Below, one piece after another: positions 23,781 to 30,173 of a stretch of DNA of 30,173 nt (position 1 is its first letter; each line of letters starts with the position of its first letter). The notes below the pieces were generated by a model. It had not been told where the DNA came from. It did not search any database and saw only the letters and a list, made by a program, of their open reading frames with translations. A program made the translations under genes and the position numbers. Source of the stretch: CG-Epi1 sp964634895 (lineage in GTDB: Archaea > Thermoplasmatota > Poseidoniia > MGIII > CG-Epi1); NCBI GenBank assembly GCA_964634895.1, contig CAZWJS010000016.1, positions 1 through 30,173 on the forward strand, given 5' to 3'.

Positions 23781-25341
23781 GATGACGAACCTCCACGGCA
23801 ATTCCTCTATTCATAGAAATCATTTCTTCAGGGTTCATTTTAGCAACACCTACTGCAGTTATCTCACCATTTTGTTCTATTGCTACCTGTTCACCAATTA
23901 ACCAATCGCCTTCGTATCCATTTACACCGACTGCAAATAAATCTCCAACTAATTTGAAATTTTCAGATTTCACAATACCCCCTCCGTTTGAAGCGTATGC
24001 TTTCCCTCCATTCAGCGTCAAACCAAAACCGCCGACTACTGGTGAAATTGCAGCTAAGTCTCCACATCTTAGTTTGTAAGGCATTCTTCCACTTATTTCA
24101 GAATTTATCAAAAAATCAGAATTTGGATATTGAAAATTTGCAAGGCCTATTGCCTCACCCTGTGCTCTTTGTTTGGAATTCACAGTTTCACTTCCATTCA
24201 AACTCATTCTAGCCACATTTTGTAGAACTTCCAATCCTTCAAAAGAAGAAGGTCTTTCAACTTTAGTATCTATTGTCTCCAAACCCCTTTCCTTGAGTAA
24301 AGTAGTCATTATTTCAGATGATGAACCTGCATGAACAATAGCTTTGGAATAATGTTTTTCCGGTTTTATTCTTGATAATTGCGTTCTTAACATTTCTACT
24401 TCTGTTGGACTCCAGACTCCTGTTACTGCAATATCATAGTGAGCTGCAGGATAACAAAATTCTAATTCGCGAGGAACAAGCCCCAAAGGTGAAGTTACAG
24501 AAATTATATGCAACGAAAGATAATTGTCTACTTCTCTTATTGCATTGAAGAATCTTTTATGGCTGCTACTTTTGAAATAGGGTTTTCGAGCAGAACAAGG
24601 GAGGATTAACAGAACCATCTTTTCAACAGGTGGTGTAAATCTGGACAATCTTTCCTGAAAATCAATAACTGAAGGGTTTTGTAAACTTAGGTTATTGGCC
24701 CTTATCGGTGTGTGAACTTTCGCTCCTTTTTCCATCAGTACTTTGGCTGAATGATGTAAAATTTGAGAAACGCGAGGATTATGCAAACTTGTTCTTTCAA
24801 TAAATTCACGTAATGTACCATTCGAAATTGAATTACGTATTTTTGAAACCCAATGTTTGAGCTCTTCCCTATTAATTGACACTAAATCATCACTTGACGG
24901 CGAACGTATCCATGAACCATCTTCTAAGAGCCACCCTGTTGAACTTCTTAATTCAACATTCAAATCGTCAAAAATATCTACTCCCAAATAAGCTAAAATT
25001 GGCATTTCACAGGGTTCTACTGCTGGGGCGTAAAGTAATCTTGAATAACCTGCTTCTTCCCTAAATTTAGAAGCTATTTCAACTATTTTCTCAGGCTTAA
25101 TTGATGATGCATTGTCTAAAACTGCTAAATCTTTAGACAAATGAAGATATGGTTCTTTAGTAGAATCTAAACCTAATGGTTTTGATGGTAAATCGAATGA
25201 TTTACCAATATTTATGGAACCTCCGGATTCTAAATCTGGGGCTTCTGTTAAGTCTTCATGACTAAATGCAATATGAGGTGTTTGCAAATTATCTTCTAAC
25301 TTTAGAAGTCTGCCTAAGCCCTCGTGGCCTATCGGTTCCAT
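23773..25341 (-). CDS. arcS: Archaeosine synthase alpha subunit ArcS (preQ0-tRNA lysine transferase)
   Basis: ArcS attaches lysine to the preQ0 base at G15 of archaeal tRNA, after which RaSEA completes archaeosine. The 522-residue protein has a TGT-like N-terminal region (about 1-215). The ArcS core follows, with PCSARKPY (248-255) and SSSHKRF (258-264) and then VTSPLGLVPRELEFCYPAAHYD. A C-terminal PUA domain (about 430-522; GDLAAISPV, GEQVAIEQNGEITAVGVAKM, GIAVEVRHH) binds tRNA. The PCSA...KPY segment separates ArcS from true TGT enzymes. The transglycosylase TgtA that inserts preQ0 is not in this window. It is the first gene of the - strand run, with a TATA box and a palindrome upstream. 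Confidence 0.92.
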   Translation of the reverse strand: MEPIGHEGLGRLLKLEDNLQTPHIAFSHEDLTEAPDLESGGSINIGKSFDLPSKPLGLDSTKEPYLHLSKDLAVLDNASSIKPEKIVEIASKFREEAGYSRLLYAPAVEPCEMPILAYLGVDIFDDLNVELRSSTGWLLEDGSWIRSPSSDDLVSINREELKHWVSKIRNSISNGTLREFIERTSLHNPRVSQILHHSAKVLMEKGAKVHTPIRANNLSLQNPSVIDFQERLSRFTPPVEKMVLLILPCSARKPYFKSSSHKRFFNAIREVDNYLSLHIISVTSPLGLVPRELEFCYPAAHYDIAVTGVWSPTEVEMLRTQLSRIKPEKHYSKAIVHAGSSSEIMTTLLKERGLETIDTKVERPSSFEGLEVLQNVARMSLNGSETVNSKQRAQGEAIGLANFQYPNSDFLINSEISGRMPYKLRCGDLAAISPVVGGFGLTLNGGKAYASNGGGIVKSENFKLVGDLFAVGVNGYEGDWLIGEQVAIEQNGEITAVGVAKMNPEEMISMNRGIAVEVRHHA

Positions 25342-25349
25342 TATACATT

Positions 25350-25373
25350 GCCAAATTGGCGCCTATATATTGG
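25350..25373 (-). promoter_or_regulatory. arcS promoter: TATA box plus adjacent palindrome
   Basis: The TATA-like element CCAATATATA (- strand, 25364-25373) is 23-32 bp before the ATG at 25341. Between it and the start lies GCCAAATTGGC (25350-25360), a 5-bp inverted repeat with a one-base centre, next to GGCGCC (25358-25363). A repressor bound there would cover the expected transcription start. Confidence 0.5.
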
Positions 25374-25381
25374 ATTCTTTC

Positions 25382-26533
25382 TTATGCTTTAGGTTCTTTT
25401 AATTCTTTAGGAGGCTCGGTAGCAGTCATCTGATCCTTAATTCCTTCATCTACAACTTGCTGAAGTGCTTCATCGGCTTCTTCTTTAATTGCATCCAATT
25501 CAGCCTGCATTTCGTCGGCTGTAGGAATTGTTCCAAGAATATCTTCAGATTTACCAAGTGCCTTCTCTATATCCTTAAGATCAGATAATTGTCTGTCTGG
25601 AGCCTTGCGGGCATAACCAACATAATCTGCTGCACCTTCGAATAATTTTGTCATTTCGAATGGAAGTACAAACTTTGTAGAAGCTCCGGCACCAATTTCT
25701 TTTAAAGATTCTAAACTCAAAACTGTTAATGCCTTGGAGTCTAGAGTAGATGCACCCATTGCGGTAATTTTCAAACCTTGTGCTTCTCCTTGCTTCTCTA
25801 AAATAGTCTGTGAACGCTGACCTTGAGCTTCCAACACCTTAGATTGTCTTACACCTTCTGCTTCCAAAATGCGTGATTGTTTGTCACCTTCTGCAGTTAA
25901 AATTCGGGATTGTTTTTCACCTTCTGCTGATAGAATTGCAGATCTCTTTTCACCGTCTGCTTTCAAAATAGCTGCACGTCTTTCACGTTCTGCAGAAGTC
26001 TGTTCCTCCATTGCAGCTTTAACATTTGGAGAAGGGTCCACTTCTCTAATTTCAACATTATCAACTTTAACACCCCATGGATCTGTTTCAATATCTAACT
26101 TATCTCTTAGAACTGCATTGATTTTATCTCTACTAGAGAAGATTTCATCTAGTTCCATATCACCGACTACCCCTCTAAGTGTAGTTTGTGCCATGTTTAC
26201 AATTGCAGCTCTATAATTTGCTACATTCAACACGGCTTTCTTGGCATCTGCCACTCTATAATAGACTACAGCATCAACCATAGTAGGTGAATTATCCTTA
26301 GTAATAACTTCTTGACGTGGAACGTCTAGAACTTGAATACGAAGATCTACCTTGAAAACCTGTGTGATTAATGGAATAACAAAATTCCATCCTGGATTGA
26401 GCATTGTATGAAACTTACCCAATCGTAGCGCGACTCCTGATTCATACTGTTCAATTTGAACAATAGTCGTCATAAGAATTACGACGATTACTGCACCAAG
26501 AATTAACAGTAGAACTAACATTTCTCCTAACAT
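25382..26533 (-). CDS. SPFH/Band 7 membrane-scaffold protein (stomatin/flotillin-like)
   Basis: This is a predicted membrane-anchored oligomeric scaffold of the SPFH family. I use the ATG at 26533: AGGAG stands about 8 nt before it, directly after the nfeD stop. A longer in-frame start at 26563 overlaps nfeD. From 26533 there are 383 residues: an N-terminal hydrophobic anchor (2-23), the Band 7 domain (about 25-185; ESGVALRLGKF, NPGWNFVIPLI, TKDNSPTMVDAVVYYRV), then a helical region of six 11-residue repeats (AxILxAEGEKQS type) as in flotillin arms. A conserved C-terminal segment (ALTVLSLESLKEIG, FVLPFEM) and an acidic tail follow. SPFH next to NfeD is a widespread pairing, and the two are thought to act together in the membrane. 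Confidence 0.93.
   Translation of the reverse strand: MLGEMLVLLLILGAVIVVILMTTIVQIEQYESGVALRLGKFHTMLNPGWNFVIPLITQVFKVDLRIQVLDVPRQEVITKDNSPTMVDAVVYYRVADAKKAVLNVANYRAAIVNMAQTTLRGVVGDMELDEIFSSRDKINAVLRDKLDIETDPWGVKVDNVEIREVDPSPNVKAAMEEQTSAERERRAAILKADGEKRSAILSAEGEKQSRILTAEGDKQSRILEAEGVRQSKVLEAQGQRSQTILEKQGEAQGLKITAMGASTLDSKALTVLSLESLKEIGAGASTKFVLPFEMTKLFEGAADYVGYARKAPDRQLSDLKDIEKALGKSEDILGTIPTADEMQAELDAIKEEADEALQQVVDEGIKDQMTATEPPKELKEPKA
25778..25975 (-). repeat. Six 33-bp coding repeats in the SPFH gene
   Basis: These encode six consecutive 11-residue units with the core IL-x-AEG-x-KQSR, the heptad/hendecad-like arm of flotillin-type proteins. Units differ at silent sites, so the array is old rather than newly expanded. 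Confidence 0.8.
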
Positions 26534-26543
26534 TTTTTCTCCT

Positions 26544-27002
26544 TTACTCCTCTTCTGGGACAACTGTCAATGTAATGCCTTCAGCGTGTGTTACCTTGAC
26601 TTTAGTTCCTTCCTCAATATCTGCTTCTGAAGTGGCTCTAAATTCTTCAGTTTTAACCTTAACCTTTCCAGATTTCTCATTAGCTATTACTTTTTTACTA
26701 ACTATACCTTTTTCACCAACTTTTGTTTCAATACTCATCTCACTGGGCGTATCTGGTGGCGCTAATGATTGATACAAGCGCATAGTTCCATACAAAGAAC
26801 TCAACCCCACAGCTAAGCCTATTGGTAATAGCCAAAAACCTGTAACTACATCAAAAGACATTAGAACTCCAAGAACAATGAAAACCGTGCCAGGAACTGC
26901 AATTAAAAAACCTGGTTGAAATACCTCAATCACAAACAATAGAACTCCTACTATAATGAACGCTAAACCTAACTCACTTCCATCCAATAACTCGTCTGCC
27001 AT
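26544..27002 (-). CDS. nfeD: NfeD-like membrane protein (short form)
   Basis: This is a partner of SPFH proteins. The 152 residues contain three TM helices (about 11-29, 33-50 and 55-75) with the conserved VIEVFQPGFLIAVPG turn, then a soluble OB-fold domain (about 92-149; VGEKGIVSKKV, SGKVKVKTEEFRA, EEGTKVKVTHAEG). The protease domain of long NfeD proteins is absent, so it is the short form. An AGAGGA stretch lies about 6 nt before the ATG and a TATA box lies further up. Its stop is followed at once by the ribosome-binding site of the SPFH gene. Confidence 0.93.
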   Translation of the reverse strand: MADELLDGSELGLAFIIVGVLLFVIEVFQPGFLIAVPGTVFIVLGVLMSFDVVTGFWLLPIGLAVGLSSLYGTMRLYQSLAPPDTPSEMSIETKVGEKGIVSKKVIANEKSGKVKVKTEEFRATSEADIEEGTKVKVTHAEGITLTVVPEEE

Positions 27003-27034
27003 ATAATTCCTCTAACGTATATCAGGAAGCGCCC

Positions 27035-27043
27035 ATATATAAG
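27035..27043 (-). promoter_or_regulatory. TATA box for the nfeD-SPFH pair
   Basis: The - strand reads CTTATATAT, 33-41 bp before the ATG at 27002. A short leader of about 10-15 nt would contain the AGAGGA ribosome-binding stretch. Confidence 0.55.
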
Positions 27044-27079
27044 AAGTTTTCAAAAAGAAATTTTGATAGCGAAAGAATA

Positions 27080-27457
27080 TTAGTTCCACTTTTTTTCCAA
27101 CTTGTCTAAAGATCTTACAATTACGGAATCGTCTGTATAAATTATTATACAATAATCTCCTTTGATTTTACTGTTGTGTATGTTTTTCATACCAAATCTT
27201 ATTCCGCTAAAGTTTGGACTGAAATTAACTTTATTGGAATTTATTTTGAAATGTTTTGCATTAGATTCCATAGTACTTGATATTAAATATTGATCTTCTA
27301 ACGATTTGAAACGATGGCGAAGCATTGCATCTTTCTTCTGTAATTCCTCAGTAGTATCTGGATTAAATATGGATTTAGCACAGTCTGTTACTGTTGAATA
27401 GGGAGTGTCTGCAATATATGACAAAATTGCAATGTCTATATCATCAAAACTAACCAT
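27080..27457 (-). CDS. Small winged-helix-like protein
   Basis: I do not recognise this 125-residue protein with certainty. The first 70 residues (FDDIDIAILSYIADTPYSTV, then KKDAMLRHRFKSLEDQYLIS) look like a winged helix-turn-helix: three helices and a likely wing. This is as in archaeal transcription regulators that discriminate tandem helices. The C-terminal part is short, beta-rich and may bind a partner. The start is 9 bp after the LURP-one-like gene stop, so it is probably co-transcribed with the small membrane-protein genes and may regulate them. No metal-binding Cys/His cluster is seen. Confidence 0.6.
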   Translation of the reverse strand: MVSFDDIDIAILSYIADTPYSTVTDCAKSIFNPDTTEELQKKDAMLRHRFKSLEDQYLISSTMESNAKHFKINSNKVNFSPNFSGIRFGMKNIHNSKIKGDYCIIIYTDDSVIVRSLDKLEKKWN

Positions 27458-27466
27458 GATATTTGT

Positions 27467-28045
27467 TTAACGTTGTCCTCTGCCATCCAATGCTGCTACG
27501 ACTATAGCCAAACCTGCAATATATCTCCTATCAAAAGTATGAGATGGAGGTATATTAACTACCAATTTTCTAATTATTGGGTTGAATTTTTGCCTCATAG
27601 TTATAGGAAGATTATTTCCAATTGTACTTATCGTATATTTTTTTGGGAGAATACCCAAAAATGTTCTTCTAGCTAAAGCATAACCTAAACTATCTTCCTG
27701 CATCACGCCCACATTCTGTCCATCTGCATCCAATAATTCCCATTTTGTTCTAAAAACTGATTTCCAAAATTTTCTTCTAACTGTACCTAAATGTTCATTA
27801 GTCTTTGGAGCAAATATGTCAAAACCGCCCCAGGAATCGACAATATTTTTTTGCTTGATAACTAACCATTCATTTGTTTTAGCTTCATCGTCATAAACTC
27901 GTAAATCTTCTTTGAGCCTAAATCTTTTTTGTTCACAGAATCCATAAAGATTATCTTTATCATCAAGTATTCTAAATTTATTACCAAATATTTTCCAAAA
28001 CTTTTCTCTTATTAGATATTGATTTAATTCTAGTAACTTGGCCAT
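27467..28045 (-). CDS. LURP-one-related / Tubby C-like fold protein
   Basis: This 192-residue soluble protein is built of short strands with repeated patterns such as FRILDDKDNLYGFCEQK, LVIKQKN, WELLDADGQNVGVMQED and FDIFAPKTNEHLGTVRR. These resemble the LURP-one-related (DUF567, PF04525) and scramblase-like Tubby C-terminal fold, a 12-strand barrel around a central helix. The C-terminus has a hydrophobic helix (about 177-187, IAGLAIVVAALDG) that would be the central helix. Tubby-like folds often bind membrane lipids, which would fit its small-membrane-protein neighbours; this is inference. A GGAAGGTG stretch about 11 nt before the ATG is inside the preceding gene's 3' end. Confidence 0.6.
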   Translation of the reverse strand: MAKLLELNQYLIREKFWKIFGNKFRILDDKDNLYGFCEQKRFRLKEDLRVYDDEAKTNEWLVIKQKNIVDSWGGFDIFAPKTNEHLGTVRRKFWKSVFRTKWELLDADGQNVGVMQEDSLGYALARRTFLGILPKKYTISTIGNNLPITMRQKFNPIIRKLVVNIPPSHTFDRRYIAGLAIVVAALDGRGQR

Positions 28046-28048
28046 TCA

Positions 28049-28270
28049 TTAGCACCTTCCAAAAAATGAAAGAAGTGTACTATTGCCCTCGCCTGTAGTT
28101 ACATCTGAAATTGTACCGCTAATAACCAAACCAATCAATATTATTGATAAATTAAAAGTTAAAATTGCCATTTCCGTGCTGTTAGCCCATTCAGGAATCG
28201 TAAAACCTTTCTGTACCGAACTTGGGCGGTTTTTTCTATATCCTACAAAATCTTTCATTCTATCGTCCAT
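28049..28270 (-). CDS. Small single-pass membrane protein
   Basis: The 73 residues comprise a basic, probably cytoplasmic N-terminal part (1-32; KDFVGYRKNRPSSVQKG), one hydrophobic segment (34-53; MAILTFNLSIILIGLVISG) and a short polar C-terminus ending in Cys. No family is recognised. It lies 2 bp after the four-helix protein gene and 3 bp before the LURP-one-like gene, a spacing typical of an operon, which is the main reason for calling it a gene. Confidence 0.6.
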   Translation of the reverse strand: MDDRMKDFVGYRKNRPSSVQKGFTIPEWANSTEMAILTFNLSIILIGLVISGTISDVTTGEGNSTLLSFFGRC

Positions 28271-28272
28271 TT

Positions 28273-28626
28273 TTACCTACTAAATTTCTTTATTGCTGCA
28301 CTCCTTAACAGCCATGTTAACATAAATGCTACTGTAGCTATTGCAAAAATAGTGTAATCCTTAACTCCTGCCAAAGCAAGAATAAACAAGAAGACTACTA
28401 GTATTATGAAAAATGCTTGCAATTCCTTCTGCAAATCTTCTTTGGATAAACTACCTGGGCCAAAATTCTTAACACTGTAACTTACAATTAACCAACTTAC
28501 TGAAAAGGATACTATGACTATCGCTATTTCATATACTTCCGAAATTCCTGCAAATAAGAGCACAGCGATGAAAGCAACTAATGCTATACCTGCCCATGTC
28601 AATTCCTTTTGAAGTTCTTCGTTCAT
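28273..28626 (-). CDS. Four-TM membrane protein made of two duplicated halves
   Basis: The 117 residues contain four hydrophobic segments (about 10-28, 31-49, 70-87 and 90-108). The first half (3-55) and second half (62-114) align without gaps. Both begin with E-[ED]-LQKEL, share LVxF in the first helix, AG at its end, and W-L near the end of the second helix, and finish K-x-F. It is therefore an internal duplication of a two-helix hairpin. No known family is recognised. Neighbour gaps of 2-3 bp place it firmly in the operon. Confidence 0.65.
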   Translation of the reverse strand: MNEELQKELTWAGIALVAFIAVLLFAGISEVYEIAIVIVSFSVSWLIVSYSVKNFGPGSLSKEDLQKELQAFFIILVVFLFILALAGVKDYTIFAIATVAFMLTWLLRSAAIKKFSR

Positions 28627-28629
28627 AAA

Positions 28630-28782
28630 TTAAGCTCCAAAAATTAATCCTAGAGAGCCTGATAATAATAATAATAATACGAAAAGCACTACAAATATAC
28701 CGTCTAGTAACGCAGCCACTAATCTTATCCAAAATCCCTTGAAAGGAACCGAAGTCATCATTGGCTGATTAATTGCTTCCAT
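28630..28782 (-). CDS. Fifty-residue RDD-like membrane protein
   Basis: This short gene reads MEAINQPMMTSVPFKGFWIR followed by LVAALLDGIFVV and a Leu-rich helix ending GLIFGA. The Phe-Trp-x-Arg-Leu-x-Ala-x4-Asp pattern is like the first helix of the RDD family, but the usual two later helices are missing. The helix includes five TTA Leu codons in a row. Evidence that it is real: a TATA box 23-31 bp before the ATG, a stop codon 3 bp before the next start, and a sensible amphipathic-to-hydrophobic profile. It may be a truncated RDD relic or a true small protein. Confidence 0.55.
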   Translation of the reverse strand: MEAINQPMMTSVPFKGFWIRLVAALLDGIFVVLFVLLLLLSGSLGLIFGA

Positions 28783-28804
28783 GCTGTAATTGTAGTCATT
28801 GTTG

Positions 28805-28813
28805 TATATAAAA
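28805..28813 (-). promoter_or_regulatory. TATA box for the five-gene small-membrane-protein operon
   Basis: The - strand reads TTTTATATA, 23-31 bp before the ATG at 28782, as for a leaderless message. No other good promoter is seen before the four following genes. Confidence 0.6.
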
Positions 28814-28849
28814 TATTTTCAAAAAAAGATTTTGAGAACCCAGCCTATC

Positions 28850-28860
28850 TTTTATTAATA
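28850..28860 (+). promoter_or_regulatory. TATA box for pdxH
   Basis: TTTTATTAATA lies 28-38 bp before the preferred ATG at 28888. Choosing 28888 rather than the TTG at 28861 keeps this box outside the gene. Confidence 0.5.
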
Positions 28861-28887
28861 TTGATTTTAATACCATCACGAACAAAA

Positions 28888-29526
28888 ATGGTAAGTCTTG
28901 AGGAGATGCGTAAGCAGTATACTATAGCTGAATTGAACCGAGAACAATTGCTCGAAAATCCTACAGATATGTTCAGGAAATGGTTCGAAGAAGTTGACGC
29001 CATAGATGACATTGAACCGAACGCTATGGCTCTAGCAACTGCAAGTGAGACGGGTAAACCCTCAAACAGAATTGTTCTGCTTAAGGAATATGATGAAAAA
29101 GGATTCATATTTTACACTAGTTATGAGAGTGAAAAGGGTAATCAAATTGAAAACAACCCGTATGCTTCCTTGAATTTACACTGGCCCAAATTAGAAAGAC
29201 AAGTCAGGATTCGAGGTAAAATTAGAAAAGTCTCAAGGGAGAAATCGGAAAAATATTTCCAAACTAGGCCGCGTTTAAGCCAGATATCAGTATTAGCCTC
29301 TAACCAAAGTGAAATTCTTAGTAATCGCAAAGAACTTGAAGATACTGTAATTTCGCTTGAAAAAAAATATGAAGGAAAAGAAATTCCTTTGCCTGATTAC
29401 TGGGGAGGATATAGGTTGGAACATAAAACTTTAGAATTTTGGCAAGGCAGAAGAGATAGGCTTCATGATAGATTTTTGTACACTCTACATGGCACTGCGT
29501 GGCAAATTGAAAGATTAGCGCCATAA
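28888..29526 (+). CDS. pdxH: Pyridoxine/pyridoxamine 5'-phosphate oxidase
   Basis: This FMN enzyme oxidises pyridoxamine or pyridoxine 5'-phosphate to pyridoxal 5'-phosphate with O2. The 212 residues from the ATG at 28888 match the usual length. Motifs are NRIVLLKEYDEKGFIFYT (FMN binding), SEKGNQIENNPYASLNLHWP, RQVRIRG, the YWGGYRLEHKTLEFWQG segment and the C-terminal RRDRLHDRFLY containing the conserved Arg-x-His substrate site. An upstream in-frame TTG (28861) would add nine unconserved residues. It is a single gene between the divergent small-protein operon and the rRNA gene. The need for O2 fits the aerobic tyrosine pathway in the same window. Confidence 0.95.
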   Translation: MVSLEEMRKQYTIAELNREQLLENPTDMFRKWFEEVDAIDDIEPNAMALATASETGKPSNRIVLLKEYDEKGFIFYTSYESEKGNQIENNPYASLNLHWPKLERQVRIRGKIRKVSREKSEKYFQTRPRLSQISVLASNQSEILSNRKELEDTVISLEKKYEGKEIPLPDYWGGYRLEHKTLEFWQGRRDRLHDRFLYTLHGTAWQIERLAP

Positions 29527-29626
29527 TGAAATATGTGCCTTTCTAACGCCATTTTTAACTTCACTTTTACCCACAGTACGAACAGCTGCCCTCACATGAG
29601 AGAGTAAATCTACTTCTTGCGCAATA

Positions 29627-29634
29627 TTATATAC
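29627..29634 (+). promoter_or_regulatory. 23S rRNA promoter (TATA box)
   Basis: TTATATAC in an AT-rich context lies about 195 bp before the estimated mature 23S 5' end. Transcription should begin near 29655-29660, leaving a leader of about 170 nt. No 16S or tRNA sequence is seen between pdxH and the 23S gene. The 298-bp gap holds only this promoter and the leader. Confidence 0.6.
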
Positions 29635-29655
29635 CCCTCTTTTCTCCGGACAAAC

Positions 29656-29695
29656 CCTGTGTTTTGACCATTTGATGCTGGTTTTATGACACAGG
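29656..29695 (+). other. Hairpin at the start of the 23S rRNA leader
   Basis: CCTGTGT (29656-29662) pairs with ACACAGG (29689-29695), and inside it ACCA (29667-29670) pairs with TGGT (29679-29682). The element lies at the expected transcription start. A second 5-bp stem GTCTC/GAGAC sits at 29752-29769. These may belong to precursor processing, but the 3' half of any processing stem is outside the window. Confidence 0.4.
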
Positions 29696-29824
29696 TAGTT
29701 CGTGCACTCGATCTTTACGTTTATAGACCGGGGAAGTTGGCATAGACGCTAGTCTCTTCACAGTGAGACATAACGTGTCAATGATTGTCAGATCATACGC
29801 AAACCCGGACGAATGTTGAAGCCG

Positions 29825-30173
<349 letters not shown>

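Noticed and set aside
25778..25975. 33-bp repeats that could look like a satellite or CRISPR
   Set aside because: They encode the 11-residue arm repeats of the SPFH protein and lack unique spacers.

Overview
The window looks like a chromosomal segment of a low-GC planktonic euryarchaeon. The best guess is Marine Group II (Poseidoniales) or a close relative. Archaeal signatures are the archaeosine genes arcS and raSEA, Pth2, an STT3/AglB oligosaccharyltransferase, an ER-type (Ser/His) signal peptidase, an archaeal class III-type pilin, an archaeal/eukaryal-type ProRS, and TATA boxes about 20-30 nt in front of start codons (mostly leaderless mRNAs). Bacterial-type MutS, aerobic tyrosine catabolism, PdxH and a 23S rRNA gene with no 16S gene just upstream fit Marine Group II. 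The lineage call is inference from gene content; no database search was possible.

Layout. 1-1934: 3' part of mutS. 1937-2644 (-): membrane protein. 2705-4801 (+): site-2 protease with PDZ-like and PKD domains. 4878-9442 (+): tyrosine/homogentisate operon, hpd - hmgA - unknown 335-residue protein - fah, with start/stop overlaps. 9532-16650 (+): a 2372-residue STT3 oligosaccharyltransferase with about 1400 residues of beta-sandwich repeats fused behind it. 16651-18587: accessory-looking surface island with a degraded small frame, G/C tracts, a BspA-like (DUF285) lipoprotein, a candidate RNA pseudoknot and a type IV pilin. 18588-25341 (-): long information-processing run arcS - raSEA - DUF1616-like - pth2 - zinc-ribbon protein - signal peptidase - proS. 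25382-27002 (-): nfeD - SPFH pair. 27080-28782 (-): five small genes (mini RDD-like protein, duplicated four-helix protein, one-helix protein, LURP-one/Tubby-C-like protein, winged-helix-like protein). 28888-29526 (+): pdxH. 29627-30173 (+): promoter, leader and 5' end of 23S rRNA.

How the genes may work together. The tyrosine operon should take 4-hydroxyphenylpyruvate to fumarate and acetoacetate. The usual glutathione-dependent maleylacetoacetate isomerase is absent from the cluster and an uncharacterised protein stands in that place; this is the strongest lead for new biochemistry. The STT3, pilin, lipoprotein, signal peptidase and site-2 protease point to surface protein export, processing and N-glycosylation. 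ArcS and RaSEA together convert preQ0 at tRNA position 15 into archaeosine. The five-gene block at 27080-28782 has no function I can name and is the best candidate for an undescribed small membrane-associated system.
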